Assembly (NCBI RefSeq): GCF_028372415.1
Contig: NC_092875.1
Location: forward strand, 189,873,522 to 189,937,521
Source of the DNA: Notamacropus eugenii
Lineage: Eukaryota > Chordata > Mammalia > Diprotodontia > Macropodidae
DNA: 64,000 bases
Direction of reading: 5' to 3'
Positions within the stretch are counted from its first letter, which is position 1. Every line of letters starts with the position of its first letter. The notes under the pieces are model-generated. The model was not told where the DNA came from. It was given only the letters and a program-made list of their open reading frames with translations, and searched no databases. The translations under genes and the position numbers were made by a program. Below, one piece after another: positions 21,716-32,158 of this stretch.

Positions 21716-22030
21716 TTCAACAATAACTGTTTAGAGCACTGAACTCAGCACTGGAAGGAGATACAAAGCTTAGAGAAAACATAGTCCCTGCCCTTGTGGA
21801 AATAATAGTATAGTACAGACATAAAGTTCAAGCAGATAACCATAAAACACAAGAATACAGGTCAGTATTTTGGAGAGGTGAAAAAATAGGGTTCTATGAG
21901 GTACAAAGGGGATGGCCATTACTAGCAGGGGGTAATCTGAGAGGGTTTCCTAGAGGAGGAAGCATTTGAGACTGCACTTTAAAAAATGAGTAGGGCAAAT
22001 AGAAGAAAAGTCAGGAGAGCACAGTGTCAT
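21716..22030 (+). repeat. L2 LINE fragment
   Basis: 'gcactggaaggagatacaaa', 'acatagtccctgcccttgtg', 'agagggtttcctagaggagg' and 'gaagcatttgagactgcact' are L2-like in order. Confidence 0.65.
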
Positions 22031-22069
22031 GAAAACTTAGAGGACAGAATATCCAGGAGAAGAAGGTAG

Positions 22070-22302
22070 CAAGAGTTAAATGCCAGGCACTGTGCTAAGT
22101 GCTTTACAATTATCTCATTTGATCCTTGCAACAATCCTGGGAAGTAGGACTTGCTATTATCCCCCATTTTACAGATAGAAAACTGAGGCAAACAGAAGGT
22201 AAGTGATGTGTCCAGGGTTACACAGCTAAGGCTGAATTTGAACTTAGGTCTTCCTGATTCCAGGCTCAGTCCTCTGTCTGTTGCACCAATTAGCTGCCCT
22301 GC
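22070..22302 (-). repeat. MIR3-like SINE, antisense, full length
   Basis: 'caggcactgtgctaagtgct', 'atctcatttgatccttgcaa', 'cccattttacagatagaaaa', 'gaacttaggtcttcctgatt' and a tRNA-like end 'caccaattagctgccc'. Confidence 0.9.
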
Positions 22303-24110
22303 TAAGAAAGAAAAGAGGGTCATGGAAGCATCTTTTTTTTTTCAATGCAGAGAAGAGAAAAGAAGGAAAGCCAAAAATAAGCCACAAACAAGATAACTTT
22401 GAAAGCTATAGTTCCAATTTATCCTATACTTTACACGTACATGTACTTAAAGATCTGCAGTTTCATATACCATCTTCTTTTTCTGCTCTGCCATGTATAT
22501 GAAAATACCTATTTGATTTGGTATTTGTTAGGTTTAAAACTTTTTTTAATGTGAGAACAAATCTACTTGGATGATGTGCTTCTGCCATCCACACACTTCA
22601 AGGCTGCCTGTAGCCAACATGGGTTCAAGAATTCAAAAGAATTCCAACGCTAGCACTTAAATCTTGGAAATAGTCATCAGGGAAGTAAATATGCTTACAA
22701 TGAAAAACCCCAAAGAAAAAAATTGGTATTTTGAATTTTCTACTCTTTTAGATCATTTGCCCCACAATGCTCAGGGAGACCAGATAATCCAGAGAAGGCT
22801 GTGAATTTCAGTGTCCCTACCCAGGGTTAGGCTATCAAAGAAATGCTAATCAAGTTGGTTGCCCTGCTCTCAATGCCCCAGAGACCCCAGTTTTCAGGAG
22901 TAAAGCTCTAACAAGAATGAATGGAGCACAGAATAATGAGGGAGGACTTTGTAGTACACTCTAATGACATCCACTGATCTCTGACATGACAGGCATATGG
23001 TGTTTATCAATAAATAAAAAGGATATAATTACGTTGAGGCTGCAGGATTCAGGAGCTGGGAACATTTGGTAAGCTGGCAAGCTGTCTACCCGTCTCTTTA
23101 TTCTGACAGGTGGAATAAAAAAAATGTCTCCATGAAATCCATTCATGATAAATGATAGTCTTTAGTTGTCTTTCAGTTAACAGGCCATGTTATTGGATTT
23201 CCCCAATGAAGCATTAGGTCATGTTCTAATTTGTGTCCATAGATGTATGTTTATAAATTATTTAAATTACTTTTGAGGTAATCTTCAATCAGTCCTTACC
23301 CTTTCAATGCACAGACCCTCAGAAACATCACCAACCTGATGACAGGGACTTGTCAGCATTGAATTAAAATCATGGCAAGACAGCTGATATAACTCTGATC
23401 ATTATGACCTCCTAAGGGCTATTTAAAATTGCAACAACAAACTCAGCTCTGTCCTCAGCTCCTACTGGTTGGCAGAAGTTGACTGACCCAACACTGGGGA
23501 AACACCTCCTAAAAGGCCATGCATGCTGAGCACAAACACAAGCCCAGCCATAACCTTCTTCCCCTCCATCATCCACAATCCTGAGATTGTGTCTACATGT
23601 GATTAAACAGATGTTTTGACAGAATAAAATGGTAAGACTAAACCAGTAGAAATAACAGTCTTTAAATCTATTCCTATGGAGCCTATGGAAGTTATTGAAA
23701 TGCATGAGAAGAATTTAAGAAGTGATTACTTATGATTGCAGTGTGTGGCAATTGTGAAGTCCTAATACTGGCTAATTTTTCAGCACCACCTCTACTTGTA
23801 TAATTCTTTGATCTTTGATAAACCCTCCATGGACTCCTATTAAGAACCTCTGCCTAGATCTACTGATATCACATTAAACCAATGAAACAAATCCATGCCA
23901 TCTCTCATCCCACATGACTAATCCAACTTTTCAATAACATACATGGTGTTAAATGGCCATAAGTCATGGAAATGTCTCTGCAAATTGCAAAAAAAATGGC
24001 AGTCATGGGAAGAATTTAGCACATTATTGGCAAGGAAGTAAACAAGAGAGACAATGTCAGGAATGTCATCAGAGAGAGATGTTGGATCTTGTCGCCTTTA
24101 CCAAAAACAA
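22303..24110. other. Long stretch with no recognised repeat or gene
   Basis: About 1.8 kb of apparently single-copy sequence. No coding exon is convincing. It is a candidate for distal conserved non-coding sequence, but that cannot be judged without an alignment. Confidence 0.4.
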
Positions 24111-24127
24111 AAAAAAAATGAAAAACA

Positions 24128-24262
24128 AAATCAAAGAGGAACGGAAAGGGAAGGGAAGGAAAGGGAAGAGAGGGGAAGGGAAGGGAAGGGGAGGGGAGGG
24201 GAGGGGAGGGAAGGAAAGGGAAGAAAAGAGAAAAGGAAGGGGAAGGGAAGGAGAGGGAAAAG
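24128..24262. repeat. GGGAA/GGGGA purine tract
   Basis: About 135 bases almost purely of A and G, built from GGGAA, GGGGA and GGAAA units. Five G-runs in a row at about 24189-24210 could form a quadruplex on the + strand. Long frames through it on either strand are low-complexity artefacts. Confidence 0.9.
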
Positions 24263-24269
24263 AATATAG

Positions 24270-24365
24270 CTAACATTTATATAATGCTTAATATGTTCCA
24301 GACACTATGCTAAGTGCTTTACAATTACTATTTCATTTGATCATCACAACTCTGGGAGGAATAAA
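24270..24365 (-). repeat. MIR3-like SINE, antisense, truncated
   Basis: 'agacactatgctaagtgctt' and 'ttcatttgatcatcacaact' are the tail half of a MIR3-like element. Text very like this is at 22078-22140. Confidence 0.7.
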
Positions 24366-24599
24366 TTGACTAACTAAATCTAGATCTAAAGTAGGCAATA
24401 TCACATAAATAAGTGGAGACAATGAAATGATATTTTCAACTATAGCTAGGGGGAGGAATCAACCAATAAGCAACAGAGGTGATCACAAATAATAAAAGAC
24501 TACTTCAGGCTTGTAACTTTTTAAAATATTGCATGAACAAAGTTAATGAAATTAAGATAAGAAAAAATATCAATTGGAAAAATATTACTGTATCAATTA

Positions 24600-25385
24600 C
24601 TTCTACCAAAGTCTGACATTGAAGATATATATGGAATTATCACAACAACATGACTAAGAGTCATTCTCCAATAGAGATGTACTCAAAAGATATGAAAAAT
24701 TTTCAAAAGAATAATTTATGACATATAGAAGATTGGTCTGAAAATAATAGAAATGACAATTTTTTAAATTATGAGATTTCATCTCATACTTATCAAACTG
24801 GCAAAAGACAGAAATTACCTACTTTTAAGATCTTCAGAAAAAACATATTCTGATAGCCAGCTAGTAGAGTGAATTGTCTGTAAATCCAACCATCATAGAA
24901 ATCAATTTGGAATTATTTGAGGGAAGTGATAAAACTGTTCATTCCCTTTGGCTCAGAAATTCCATGCCTGGGGATATACTTCAAGAAGGTTATAGATCAG
25001 TGTATTCACAGCAGTACTTTTTGTGATCGCAAAGAAACAGAACTTAAATGAGTGTCCATCAACAGAGGAACAGCTGAGAAAATTATGGTACAAGAAATAT
25101 TATTGTACCATAAGAAATAATGAATTCAGAAAAAAAGAATATTGTATAAACTAACACAGAATACTAATATAAAACTAATACAAACAAACAAAACTAATAA
25201 TACAAAGCTAATACAGTATAAAGTAAGCAGAACTAGGAAAACAATATATGTGGCTGTAGTAATGAAAGGGAAAATAAAAATACAAAAAAGTAACAAATCA
25301 TGCAATTATAATGACCATTCTTGGCTCTGGAAAAGAGATGCTCCATCCCTCTTCCAGTGGGGAAGTAGAGGCCTCCAGGTGTGTA
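24600..25385 (+). repeat. Old L1-type LINE 3' region
   Basis: 'atgagatttcatctcatact' with 'tatcaaactggcaaaag', then 'catcaacagaggaacagctg' and 'ccataagaaataatgaattc' correspond to the L1 ORF2 C-terminus and beginning of the 3' UTR. A+T-rich microsatellite-like expansion of ACTAATACAAA occurs at about 25150-25220. Confidence 0.65.
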
Positions 25386-25404
25386 ACATGCATATACTGG
25401 TGGG

Positions 25405-25632
25405 CACTGTTGTTGGGTCATTTGACCTCATTTGGAGTTTTCTTGGCAAAGATACTTGAGTGGTTTGCCATTTCGTTCTCCAGCTCATTTTACAGATGAG
25501 GGACTGAGGCAAACAGGGTGACTTGCTCAGGGTCACACAACTAGTATGTGTCTGAGGCCAGATTTGAACTCATGAGCATGAGTCTTCTTGATTCTAAGTC
25601 CAGTACTCTATCCACTATGCCACCTAGCTGAT
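25405..25632 (-). repeat. CORE-SINE with RTE-type tail, antisense
   Basis: 'acctcatttggagttttctt', 'agtggtttgccatttcgttc', 'tcagggtcacacaactagta', 'tactctatccactatgccac' in reverse SINE order, complete. Confidence 0.9.
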
Positions 25633-25633
25633 A

Positions 25634-25688
25634 TATGTGTGTGTGTATATGTGCTTGCATGTATGTGTGTGTGTGTCTGTGTGTGTAC
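25634..25688. repeat. (TG)n-rich microsatellite
   Basis: Imperfect TG/TATG repeat between two SINEs of opposite orientation. Confidence 0.85.
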
Positions 25689-25689
25689 A

Positions 25690-25928
25690 GTCAGCTTAGT
25701 GGTATGGGAGATAGAGCACTGAGCCTGGAATCAGGAGGACCTGAGTTCAAATCTTGCCTCCAATACTTAGTAGCTGTGTGAACCTGAGCACGTCACTTAA
25801 ATCTGTTTGCTTCAGTCCCTCATCTGCAAAATGAGCTGGAGAAGGAAGCAGCAGAGCACTTGAGTATCCTTGCCAAGAAAACCCCAAATGGAGGCATGAA
25901 GAGTTGGACTACAAAAACTGAATAACAT
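25690..25928 (+). repeat. CORE-SINE with RTE-type tail
   Basis: 'tcagcttagtggtatgggag', 'gagttcaaatcttgcctcca', 'atgagctggagaaggaagca' and 'gaaaaccccaaatggaggca' in full + strand order. Confidence 0.9.
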
Positions 25929-25934
25929 GTATGC

Positions 25935-26009
25935 ATATATTTGTACTCCCAGCACTTAGCAAAGTGCCTGGTACATAGAAGATACTTAATAAATATTTAT
26001 TGACGATTT
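25935..26009 (+). repeat. L2 LINE 3' tip
   Basis: 'tactcccagcacttagcaaa', 'gtgcctggtacatagaagat', 'acttaataaatatttattga'. Confidence 0.8.
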
Positions 26010-26240
26010 TTTGCTGTTCAGTCATGTCCAACTTTTTATGGCCCTGTAAGTCATACTGTCCATGGGGTTTTCTTGGCAAAGATCTGGAATGGTTTGCCAT
26101 TTCCTTCTCCAGTAAATTAAAGCAAACAGAAGTTAAGTGAGCTGTCCAAGGTCATATAATAAGTATCAGGTCAGAGTTGAAATCAGGTCTTGCTGACTCC
26201 AGGTCCAGCGTTCTATCCACTAAGTCATCTAGCTATCTCA
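26010..26240 (-). repeat. CORE-SINE with RTE-type tail, antisense
   Basis: 'gctgttcagtcatgtccaac', 'ggggttttcttggcaaagat', 'caggtcttgctgactccagg', 'gttctatccactaagtcatc'. It abuts an L2 tip. Confidence 0.9.
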
Positions 26241-26870
26241 TGGTCTACTAGAGTAACAATATATTACAGCCTTCCTAGGCATTCCTAATTATCCCATTGT
26301 AAGCAGCATTCAACAATATAAACTTTCAACATAATCTTAAATCGCATATTTGTACCTAGCTGAATCTTCTACCAAGAGTAATAGATCACAAATGGAGAAT
26401 CTGATAACCCCTGTTATTAAACTGTATGTTTTAAATTATGCTGGCAACATCACAAGCAAACAATTCTCTAAGGAGGAATTCATCTTTCAGGTTTGACATG
26501 AGCGCAATGGATAATGTTGAGCACCTCACTGATTTCATTGTATTGTAGGCAGCAACTCTTTGTTTTTAGGATCTCTTCATAGCTGGTGAAAAGTTTATTT
26601 CTTGCACAGTCCTTAATCTAGTATCATTGTTTATTTTTAGCTACCCTGGTTATAACTATTAGGCAATTTTTGTTGGGCTAAAATAATTATAATAATTGCC
26701 CTCTCACATCATGTGACAAAGTAGACTAAGGAACTATTATAAAATTGACATCTTTTATAATCTCTTTTTGGTAAGGAATTTTTTCTTTGCCCTAAACTAG
26801 TACTTTAAAGTAGAGTGAGATGGTCCTAAGGGCTCTCTGTTTTAACTGTTACATTATCTATGAGTGGATA
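26241..26870. other. No recognised feature
   Basis: AT-rich sequence without a gene or named repeat. Confidence 0.4.
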
Positions 26871-26877
26871 TAGTTTT

Positions 26878-27045
26878 TGTTGTTGTTTGTTGTGTTCATC
26901 CTTCATTTTCAAAGAGGACCGTGACATCAGGGAAATGAAGACATGACTCACACTTGACTTTGTTTTGAGTGAGGAAGGGCTGTGCAGGTCACCAGCCTCA
27001 CTTCTCCTCCAGAGCCATCTGAATCCAGTGACCAGATATTAAAAA
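26878..27045 (-). repeat. Marsupial SINE with RTE tail, antisense, truncated
   Basis: 'tgttcatccttcattttcaa' and 'agaggaccgtgacatcaggg' are the reverse complement of an RTE 3' end. 'gagtgaggaagggctgtgca' and 'tccagagccatctgaatcca' follow. It lacks the tRNA-like half that the copy at 14530-14850 retains. Confidence 0.8.
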
Positions 27046-27169
27046 GATTAAAAAAAACAAACTACTGAACTGAGTATTCAGAAAGAGATGCATTAAATGA
27101 CAGAAGTGTGCAAGAGAAAGGTATTCCTTTGACAAAGTTCTCACCCTGAGAACTTCATTCTGAGTATTT

Positions 27170-27325
27170 TTCTTATAAATCCCTTTGGTTAAGTCAATTA
27201 ATCTCTCTAGGCCTCAGTTTCAAAATCCAAAATTATGGAAAAATCTGAAAGATGAGAGTTAAACTACATGGTTTCGAAAGCTCTTTCCAGCACTAAATCA
27301 GTGATTCTCTGATCTTGGGATAATG
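27170..27325 (+). repeat. MIR-like SINE, 3' part
   Basis: 'taatctctctaggcctcagt', 'aaactacatggtttcgaaag' and 'ctctttccagcactaaatca'. Confidence 0.6.
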
Positions 27326-27429
27326 ACATTCACAGGGAATATAGCTTCTTGAAACCTCTCAGAGAGTCAACTAGAGGAGATATAGGTATATAGATGTAGA
27401 TACACATGTGCATATATCCATATATACCC

Positions 27430-27717
27430 ATCCAAGCATTCAAACTGCCAAGCATTCAAACTCTACTGCACAGAACACAATTCTGATGTTATGCTCTATG
27501 AGCAAAGTAGAATTACAGTAACTCAAAATAAATGTGAGGTGCACAAATTTAGAAACATCTCTATTCTTAATGTTCATATGGACTACTTATGCCTGACCCA
27601 TGGTAAAACCTTCCAAAATCTTATAGGTCTGATCAACCACAGTCTATACGTTGACTACAACATAGTGACATTTTACATTTGGATCCTTTTTGAGAAAGGA
27701 CAACAAACAACTATTTG
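27430..27717 (+). pseudogene. RTE-clade LINE, extreme 3' end
   Basis: Second copy of the RTE end seen at 1920-2220. The frame at 27491-27715 gives 'MLYEQSRITVTQNKCEVHKF' and 'LTHGKTFQNLIGLINHS', aligned with 'LYKQSRVETAQRKCRMRKF' and 'IYGKASRAHIGLISH' in the first copy. It ends with 'gagaaaggacaacaaac' and a microsatellite. Confidence 0.75.
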
Positions 27718-27807
27718 TCTATCTATCTATGTGTGTGTGTGTGTGTGTGTATTTGTGTGTGTGTGTGTACATATATATATATATATATGTACATATATAT
27801 ATATATG
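27718..27807. repeat. Compound microsatellite (CTAT)n(GT)n(AT)n
   Basis: Tandem CTAT, GT and AT repeats directly after the RTE end. RTE elements often end in short tandem repeats, so this probably expanded from that tail. Confidence 0.9.
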
Positions 27808-28105
27808 GCTATACCAGTGTCTAGGAAGATGAACATCATCAGGAGGAAAGTTTGACTCTAAGAGTCCTATGCGCTTTCATGGGGATTCAATAGAAAGAGA
27901 ACAGTTGTCTTGACTGCTTGTGTACTAAAATATAATTTGTTGCAATTTTTTCATCCAGTGAAATAAAATCTGTTCTATTTTTTTATTACCCCTGAACACT
28001 TGCATTCTGACATTCCCAGGAGAAATCCAAAATGGATGCGCGAGCTAAAGACAGATTATATGAGAAGACTCGAAGAATGAGTAAATCAGCTACTTCTGCA
28101 AGAAG
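27808..28105. other. No recognised feature
   Basis: No gene or named repeat identified. Confidence 0.4.
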
Positions 28106-28109
28106 CCTT

Positions 28110-28385
28110 TCCTGATCCCCTTAATGCTAGTGCTTTCCCTCTATCATCTTCAATTAATCCTGAATATAAAAGGTGTCCCAAAAGTCTTAGTGGAGTTTTA
28201 AGTACTAAAGTACAGTTTTAGTACTTAAAGTACTTTAAAAATACACTGCCTTTTTAGGACGCCTTGTATTTTGCTTGTGTAGGGACTATCTTTTGCCTTT
28301 TTGTATACCCGATGCTTGGCACAGTGCCTGGAACGTGATTGGCACTTAATAAATGCTAAATGACTAATGGACTGACTGCTTTGGT
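28110..28385 (+). repeat. L2 LINE 3' end, split by a MITE
   Basis: Left part 'agaagcctttcctgatcccc', then a ~97-bp insertion, then 'tgtgtagggactatcttttg', 'gatgcttggcacagtgcctg' and 'gcacttaataaatgctaaat'. An almost uninterrupted homologue is at 61550-61780. Confidence 0.8.
28169..28265. mobile_element. Short mariner-like MITE
   Basis: Terminal inverted repeats 'aaggtgtcccaaaa' (left) and the complement of 'ttttaggacgcctt' (right) enclose an almost palindromic interior with 'tagtacttaaagtacttt'. A TA flanks the left end. The size and the GGTGTCCC-type end suggest a non-autonomous mariner relative. It carries no ORF. Confidence 0.65.
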
Positions 28386-29090
28386 CCTGGTCCATTCCAC
28401 AGTAAATCCCAAGTCAGAAGCTAATTTTGCAAACAGCTTCAAAACTTCCATCAACCATCCACAATTTTAGGAGCTAGCCTACAGTCCTTCCCAAATTTTC
28501 TAGTGTGGGTAAAATAATTATATCTCAGCATAAATAAAGCAACCATATTGGGGCTAAAATCATATATTCAATTACGTTTAAATTTTTACCTACTCACAGC
28601 ATGTTTTGTTTCCTTATATGGCCATTTTTCTTTTGAGAGCTAGTGATTTGCACAGTAATGTTTGCAAAGTCCAAGGCATTCTGGGACTATCTGTAATTTC
28701 TTTTTTCCAAGGGAAAATATTCTCTGGTCTCTATTTTATTCTGAGAATAAATCAATAACAACTTCTCACCCATCCATATGTGTGACTAGCAGAAGGAAGA
28801 TAAAGTTGACAAAGAAACAGATTTCTGGTTCAGTCTTTCAAGGGTCACTGGATAAAATGGAAGAAAAGCTGATTTTTAAAGTTGTATGAAAATACTTGAA
28901 GATCACCTTTCAAAGCTGAGAAAAATACCCAACCATGTAGTCATTTTTGCAAAGAACTTTTCATAGTATTAGTCCTCTCATCACTTGAATAGCCTTTAGC
29001 AGCAACACCACTGTTTCTCATTTTCATAAGTCAAAACATGTACTGTTCTGATGATTATGACATTCTGTGGCAAACATTTTCTCTTTTTAC
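28386..29090. other. No recognised feature
   Basis: No named repeat or gene identified. Small open frames lack recognisable domains. Confidence 0.4.
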
Positions 29091-29094
29091 TTAA

Positions 29095-30590
29095 TAGTAT
29101 TTTTTTCCAAATACATGTAAAGATAGTTTTAAACATTCACTTTTGTAAAATTTTGAGTTCCAGATTTTTCTTCCTCCCTCTCTCCCCTACCCCATCCCCA
29201 TGACAGCTAGCAATCTGATATTGGTTATACATGAACAATCAGGTTAAAGATAGAAAAATCAGAACAAAAGGGAGAAACAACAAGAAAGAAAAAATAAGAA
29301 AAAAGTGAAAATAGCATGTTTCAATCTGCATTCAGACTCCATAGTTTTTCTCTGGAGGTGGATGGCATTTTCCATCACAAGTTGTTTGGGATTGTCTCAG
29401 ATCGTTGAAATGCTCAGAAGAGCTAAGTCTATCATAGTAAATCATTATACAAAGTTGCCTGTTGCTGTATATGTACAGTGTTCTCCTGGTTCTGCTCATT
29501 TCACTCAGCATCAATTCATGGAAGTCTTTCCAGGTTTTTCTGAAATCTGGCTGATCATTATTTCTTATAGCACAATAATATTCCATTACATTCATATATC
29601 ACAGCTTGTTCAGACATTCCCCACTTGATGGGCATCCCTTCAGTTTCCAATTCTTTGTCACCACAAAAAGAACTGCTACAAATATTTTTGTACATGTAGG
29701 TCTTTTTCCATTTTTTATGGTTTCTTTAGGATATAGATCTAGAAGTGGTATTGCTGGAACAAAGGATATGCACAGTTTAGTTGTCCTCTGGGCATAGTTG
29801 CAAATTTCTCTGCAGAATAGTTGGATTAGTTCACAACTCCATCAACAATACATTAGTGTTCCAATTTTCCCACATCTCCAACATTTATCATTTTCCTTTT
29901 TTGTCATTTTAGGCAATCTGATAGGCATGAGGTGGTACCTCAGAGTTGTTTTAATTTGCATTTCTCTAATCAATAGTGGCTTAGGGCATTTTTTCATATG
30001 GCTATAGATAACTTTAATTTCTTCCTCTGAAGACTGCCTGTTCATACATATCCTTTGACTCATTTCTGTATATATTTTAGAAGTGCAGCCTTTATCAGAA
30101 ACACTAGCTATAAAAATCATTTCCCAGTTTTCTGTGTTCCTTCTAATCTTGGCTGCACTGGTTTTGTTGGTGCAAAAATGCTTTAATTTAATATTATCCA
30201 TTTTGCATTTCATAATGTTCTCTAGTTCTTGTTTGGTTACAAATTCTTCCCTTCTCCTTAGATCTGACAGGCAAACTATTCCTTGCTCTCCTAATGTGCT
30301 TATGGTATCATCCCTTATTTCTAAATCATATACCCATTTCAACCTTATCTTGGTATGGAGTGTGAGATGTTGGTCTGTGCCTAGTTTCTGCCATACTATT
30401 TTCCAGTTTTCCCAGCAGTTTTCATCAAACAATAAGTTTTTAATCCCAGATTCATCAAACATTAGATTACTGCAGTCATTGACTACTATCTCTTGTATAC
30501 TAGCCTATTCCACTGATCCACCACTCTATTTCTTAGTAAGTACCAAATAGTTTTAATGATTGCTGGGCAGACATATTTTCAGGGCAAGTT
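29095..30590 (-). mobile_element. L1 3' part, antisense, 5'-truncated
   Basis: Reading on the minus strand, it contains the C-terminal part of L1 ORF2 followed by the 3' UTR, whose pyrimidine-rich complement lies at about 29155-29205. Truncation at the 5' side is typical of L1 insertion. A solo LTR follows at the truncated end. Confidence 0.85.
29842..30462 (-). pseudogene. L1 ORF2 C-terminal fragment
   Basis: A 206-codon open stretch on the minus strand. It contains 'HTKIRLKWVYDLEIRDDTI', 'SDKGCTSKIYTEMSQ', 'LIREMQIKTTLRYHLMP' and 'CWRCGKIGTLMYC', the conserved segments downstream of the reverse transcriptase in L1 ORF2p, including its cysteine motif (one Gly is missing). Frames further downstream (29332-29595) continue the protein with 'NVMEYYCAIRNND'. 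It is the longest decayed coding piece of any transposon in the window, but has no endonuclease or reverse transcriptase. Confidence 0.85.
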
Positions 30591-31157
30591 GGTCAATATT
30601 AATGCAACGTTAATGGGGCAGGGGGTGGAGGAGGGAAGAGTTAAAGATCTTCCTCATCCATTAATTAAGGCCTCAATGCCTTTGGTTAATTCCTATTGAG
30701 GCAATAAGTCCCAAGGTCATGCCCTCCGGCTCTGAAAAGTGTAGCAATACTCTGAAGTGAGGTTTTACTTTGGAACTTACTTATTGTTTGGCCAGACAAG
30801 ACTCTGGGTAGCCTCTAAGGATCCCCCCCCCAACTGTGAAAACCCAGATGTCAGTGCTTTTCTCTCTGGTAGCTATGTATATATGTAATGGTCAGACAAT
30901 TGGATCTGTCAGTCTGTGATGTATGTATTGCTTATGGTAAGACAATTGGAAGCCCTGTCTATTGGTCTTTATTTCTCTGTTTGTGTTTTCTCTGAAGTTC
31001 AAGGTGCTGACTTTTTCCCCTGAGCTAAGTGAATGATACACATGCTTGATTAAAGTAAATTGTTGACCCATTAAAAGTTGTCTTTCCTTTTGGAAAAGCA
31101 GATCTAAGAACCTGTACAGTAGGCCCTCCTGTGTATACCGGGGTCCTTGCTGTTACA
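30591..31157 (+). mobile_element. Solo LTR related to the one at 19982
   Basis: Shares with 19982-20496 'ggctctga', 'ttttactttgg', 'actctgggtagcc', 'attaaagtaa', 'agttgtctttcctttt' and 'aaaagcagatctaagaa', and ends in ...TACA. A TATA-like 'tatgtatatatg' lies near 30873 and ATTAAA at 31049-31054. The left edge is uncertain. No retroviral coding sequence is visible on either side. Confidence 0.75.
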
Positions 31158-31964
31158 ATTGGGGATGACAGTGTTCCATATCCAAATGGCAGAACAGTTT
31201 TTGGCTTGGGCTATGATAAATAATAGTCAAATACACACCACAAAAACATTTTTTCATAGAAATATTGAATTTATTGTATGTGGAAGTTGTATTATACATG
31301 GAAAGATGGCTTTTATTTTGGTGACTATTATTGTGGGTCAGGAAGCCAGTTATGTTTCATTTTTAAAAGCCAAAAAGAATTAGATACTAGAGGTCTAAAA
31401 TAATAATTATTATAACATCCCTGTGTGACAGTTTGAAAAGCGCATATCATCATTACCACTCCTTTTGTCTTATAGTTGAAAATTTAAAAAAAATCTACAG
31501 TTTGGTAACTTGTACAAGGATACTCAGTCATTAGAAAACCTTAACAAAACCCCAATGTCTTTACTCTTCAATGCTTGACCCATTTTGGGATAAATTTTGA
31601 TACACCGATCTATTTCCTTAGTTGGTTCCACTATCTAGTCACTGAAATAATACCAGTTGGTATAAAAGGAAGTTAGGTCAAAGCACTTATCTCCATTATG
31701 TAGTGAACAATATCTTTCTGAAACCCTTCCCTCCATTTTGGGGGGAAGGACAAAGTTTAAGGGGAAAACCACAGTCTATTTCCCATTGCAGGAAGCTCAG
31801 GCAGCTTTTTCCTTACATACAATATGTTCCTTAGTTGCTTACCTTCATTGCTATTACTAATAAATCTGTTCCTCCTTTTATATAAACAGAAACTGAGAGG
31901 CCACCAAATTCTTGACCTGTGTGATTAACGATTGTTGCATTGATTTGGGAAAAGGTTTTGATTC
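31158..31964. other. No recognised feature
   Basis: AT-rich sequence, no gene or named repeat. Confidence 0.4.
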
Positions 31965-31972
31965 CTTTACGG

Positions 31973-32150
31973 CAGGAGTTCTTAATGTTTTTATGTCATT
32001 TATGGCAGTCTGATGACACCTATGAACTATTTCTGAGAATGTCTTTTAAATGCACAAAAAAATACATCACATTACAAAGGAAATTAATCATACTGAAATA
32101 ACTGTCAAAACATTTTTTAAAGTCCACAAACCCCAGGTTAAGAACTTCTG
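31973..32150. mobile_element. hAT-like MITE with 8-bp target duplication
   Basis: The ends are inverted copies: 'caggagttcttaa' at the left and the complement of 'ttaagaacttctg' at the right. Flanks are CTTTACGG (31965-31972) and CTTTAAAG (32151-32158), a 6-of-8 match fitting the 8-bp duplication of hAT transposons. At 178 bp it carries no transposase. Confidence 0.75.
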
Positions 32151-32158
32151 CTTTAAAG

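Noticed and set aside
23953-24276. Lys/Glu/Arg/Gly-rich and Ser/Phe/Pro-rich frames on both strands
   Set aside because: They are translations of the purine tract at 24128-24262.
27491-27832. 113-codon frame with a Val/Cys-rich end
   Set aside because: The start is an RTE LINE remnant and the end is the translated GT/AT microsatellite.
19982-31157. The two LTRs as ends of one ~11-kb provirus
   Set aside because: The sequence between them is SINEs, L2, L1 and a microsatellite, with no retroviral coding trace, and the LTRs are too diverged from each other to have been made by one insertion event.
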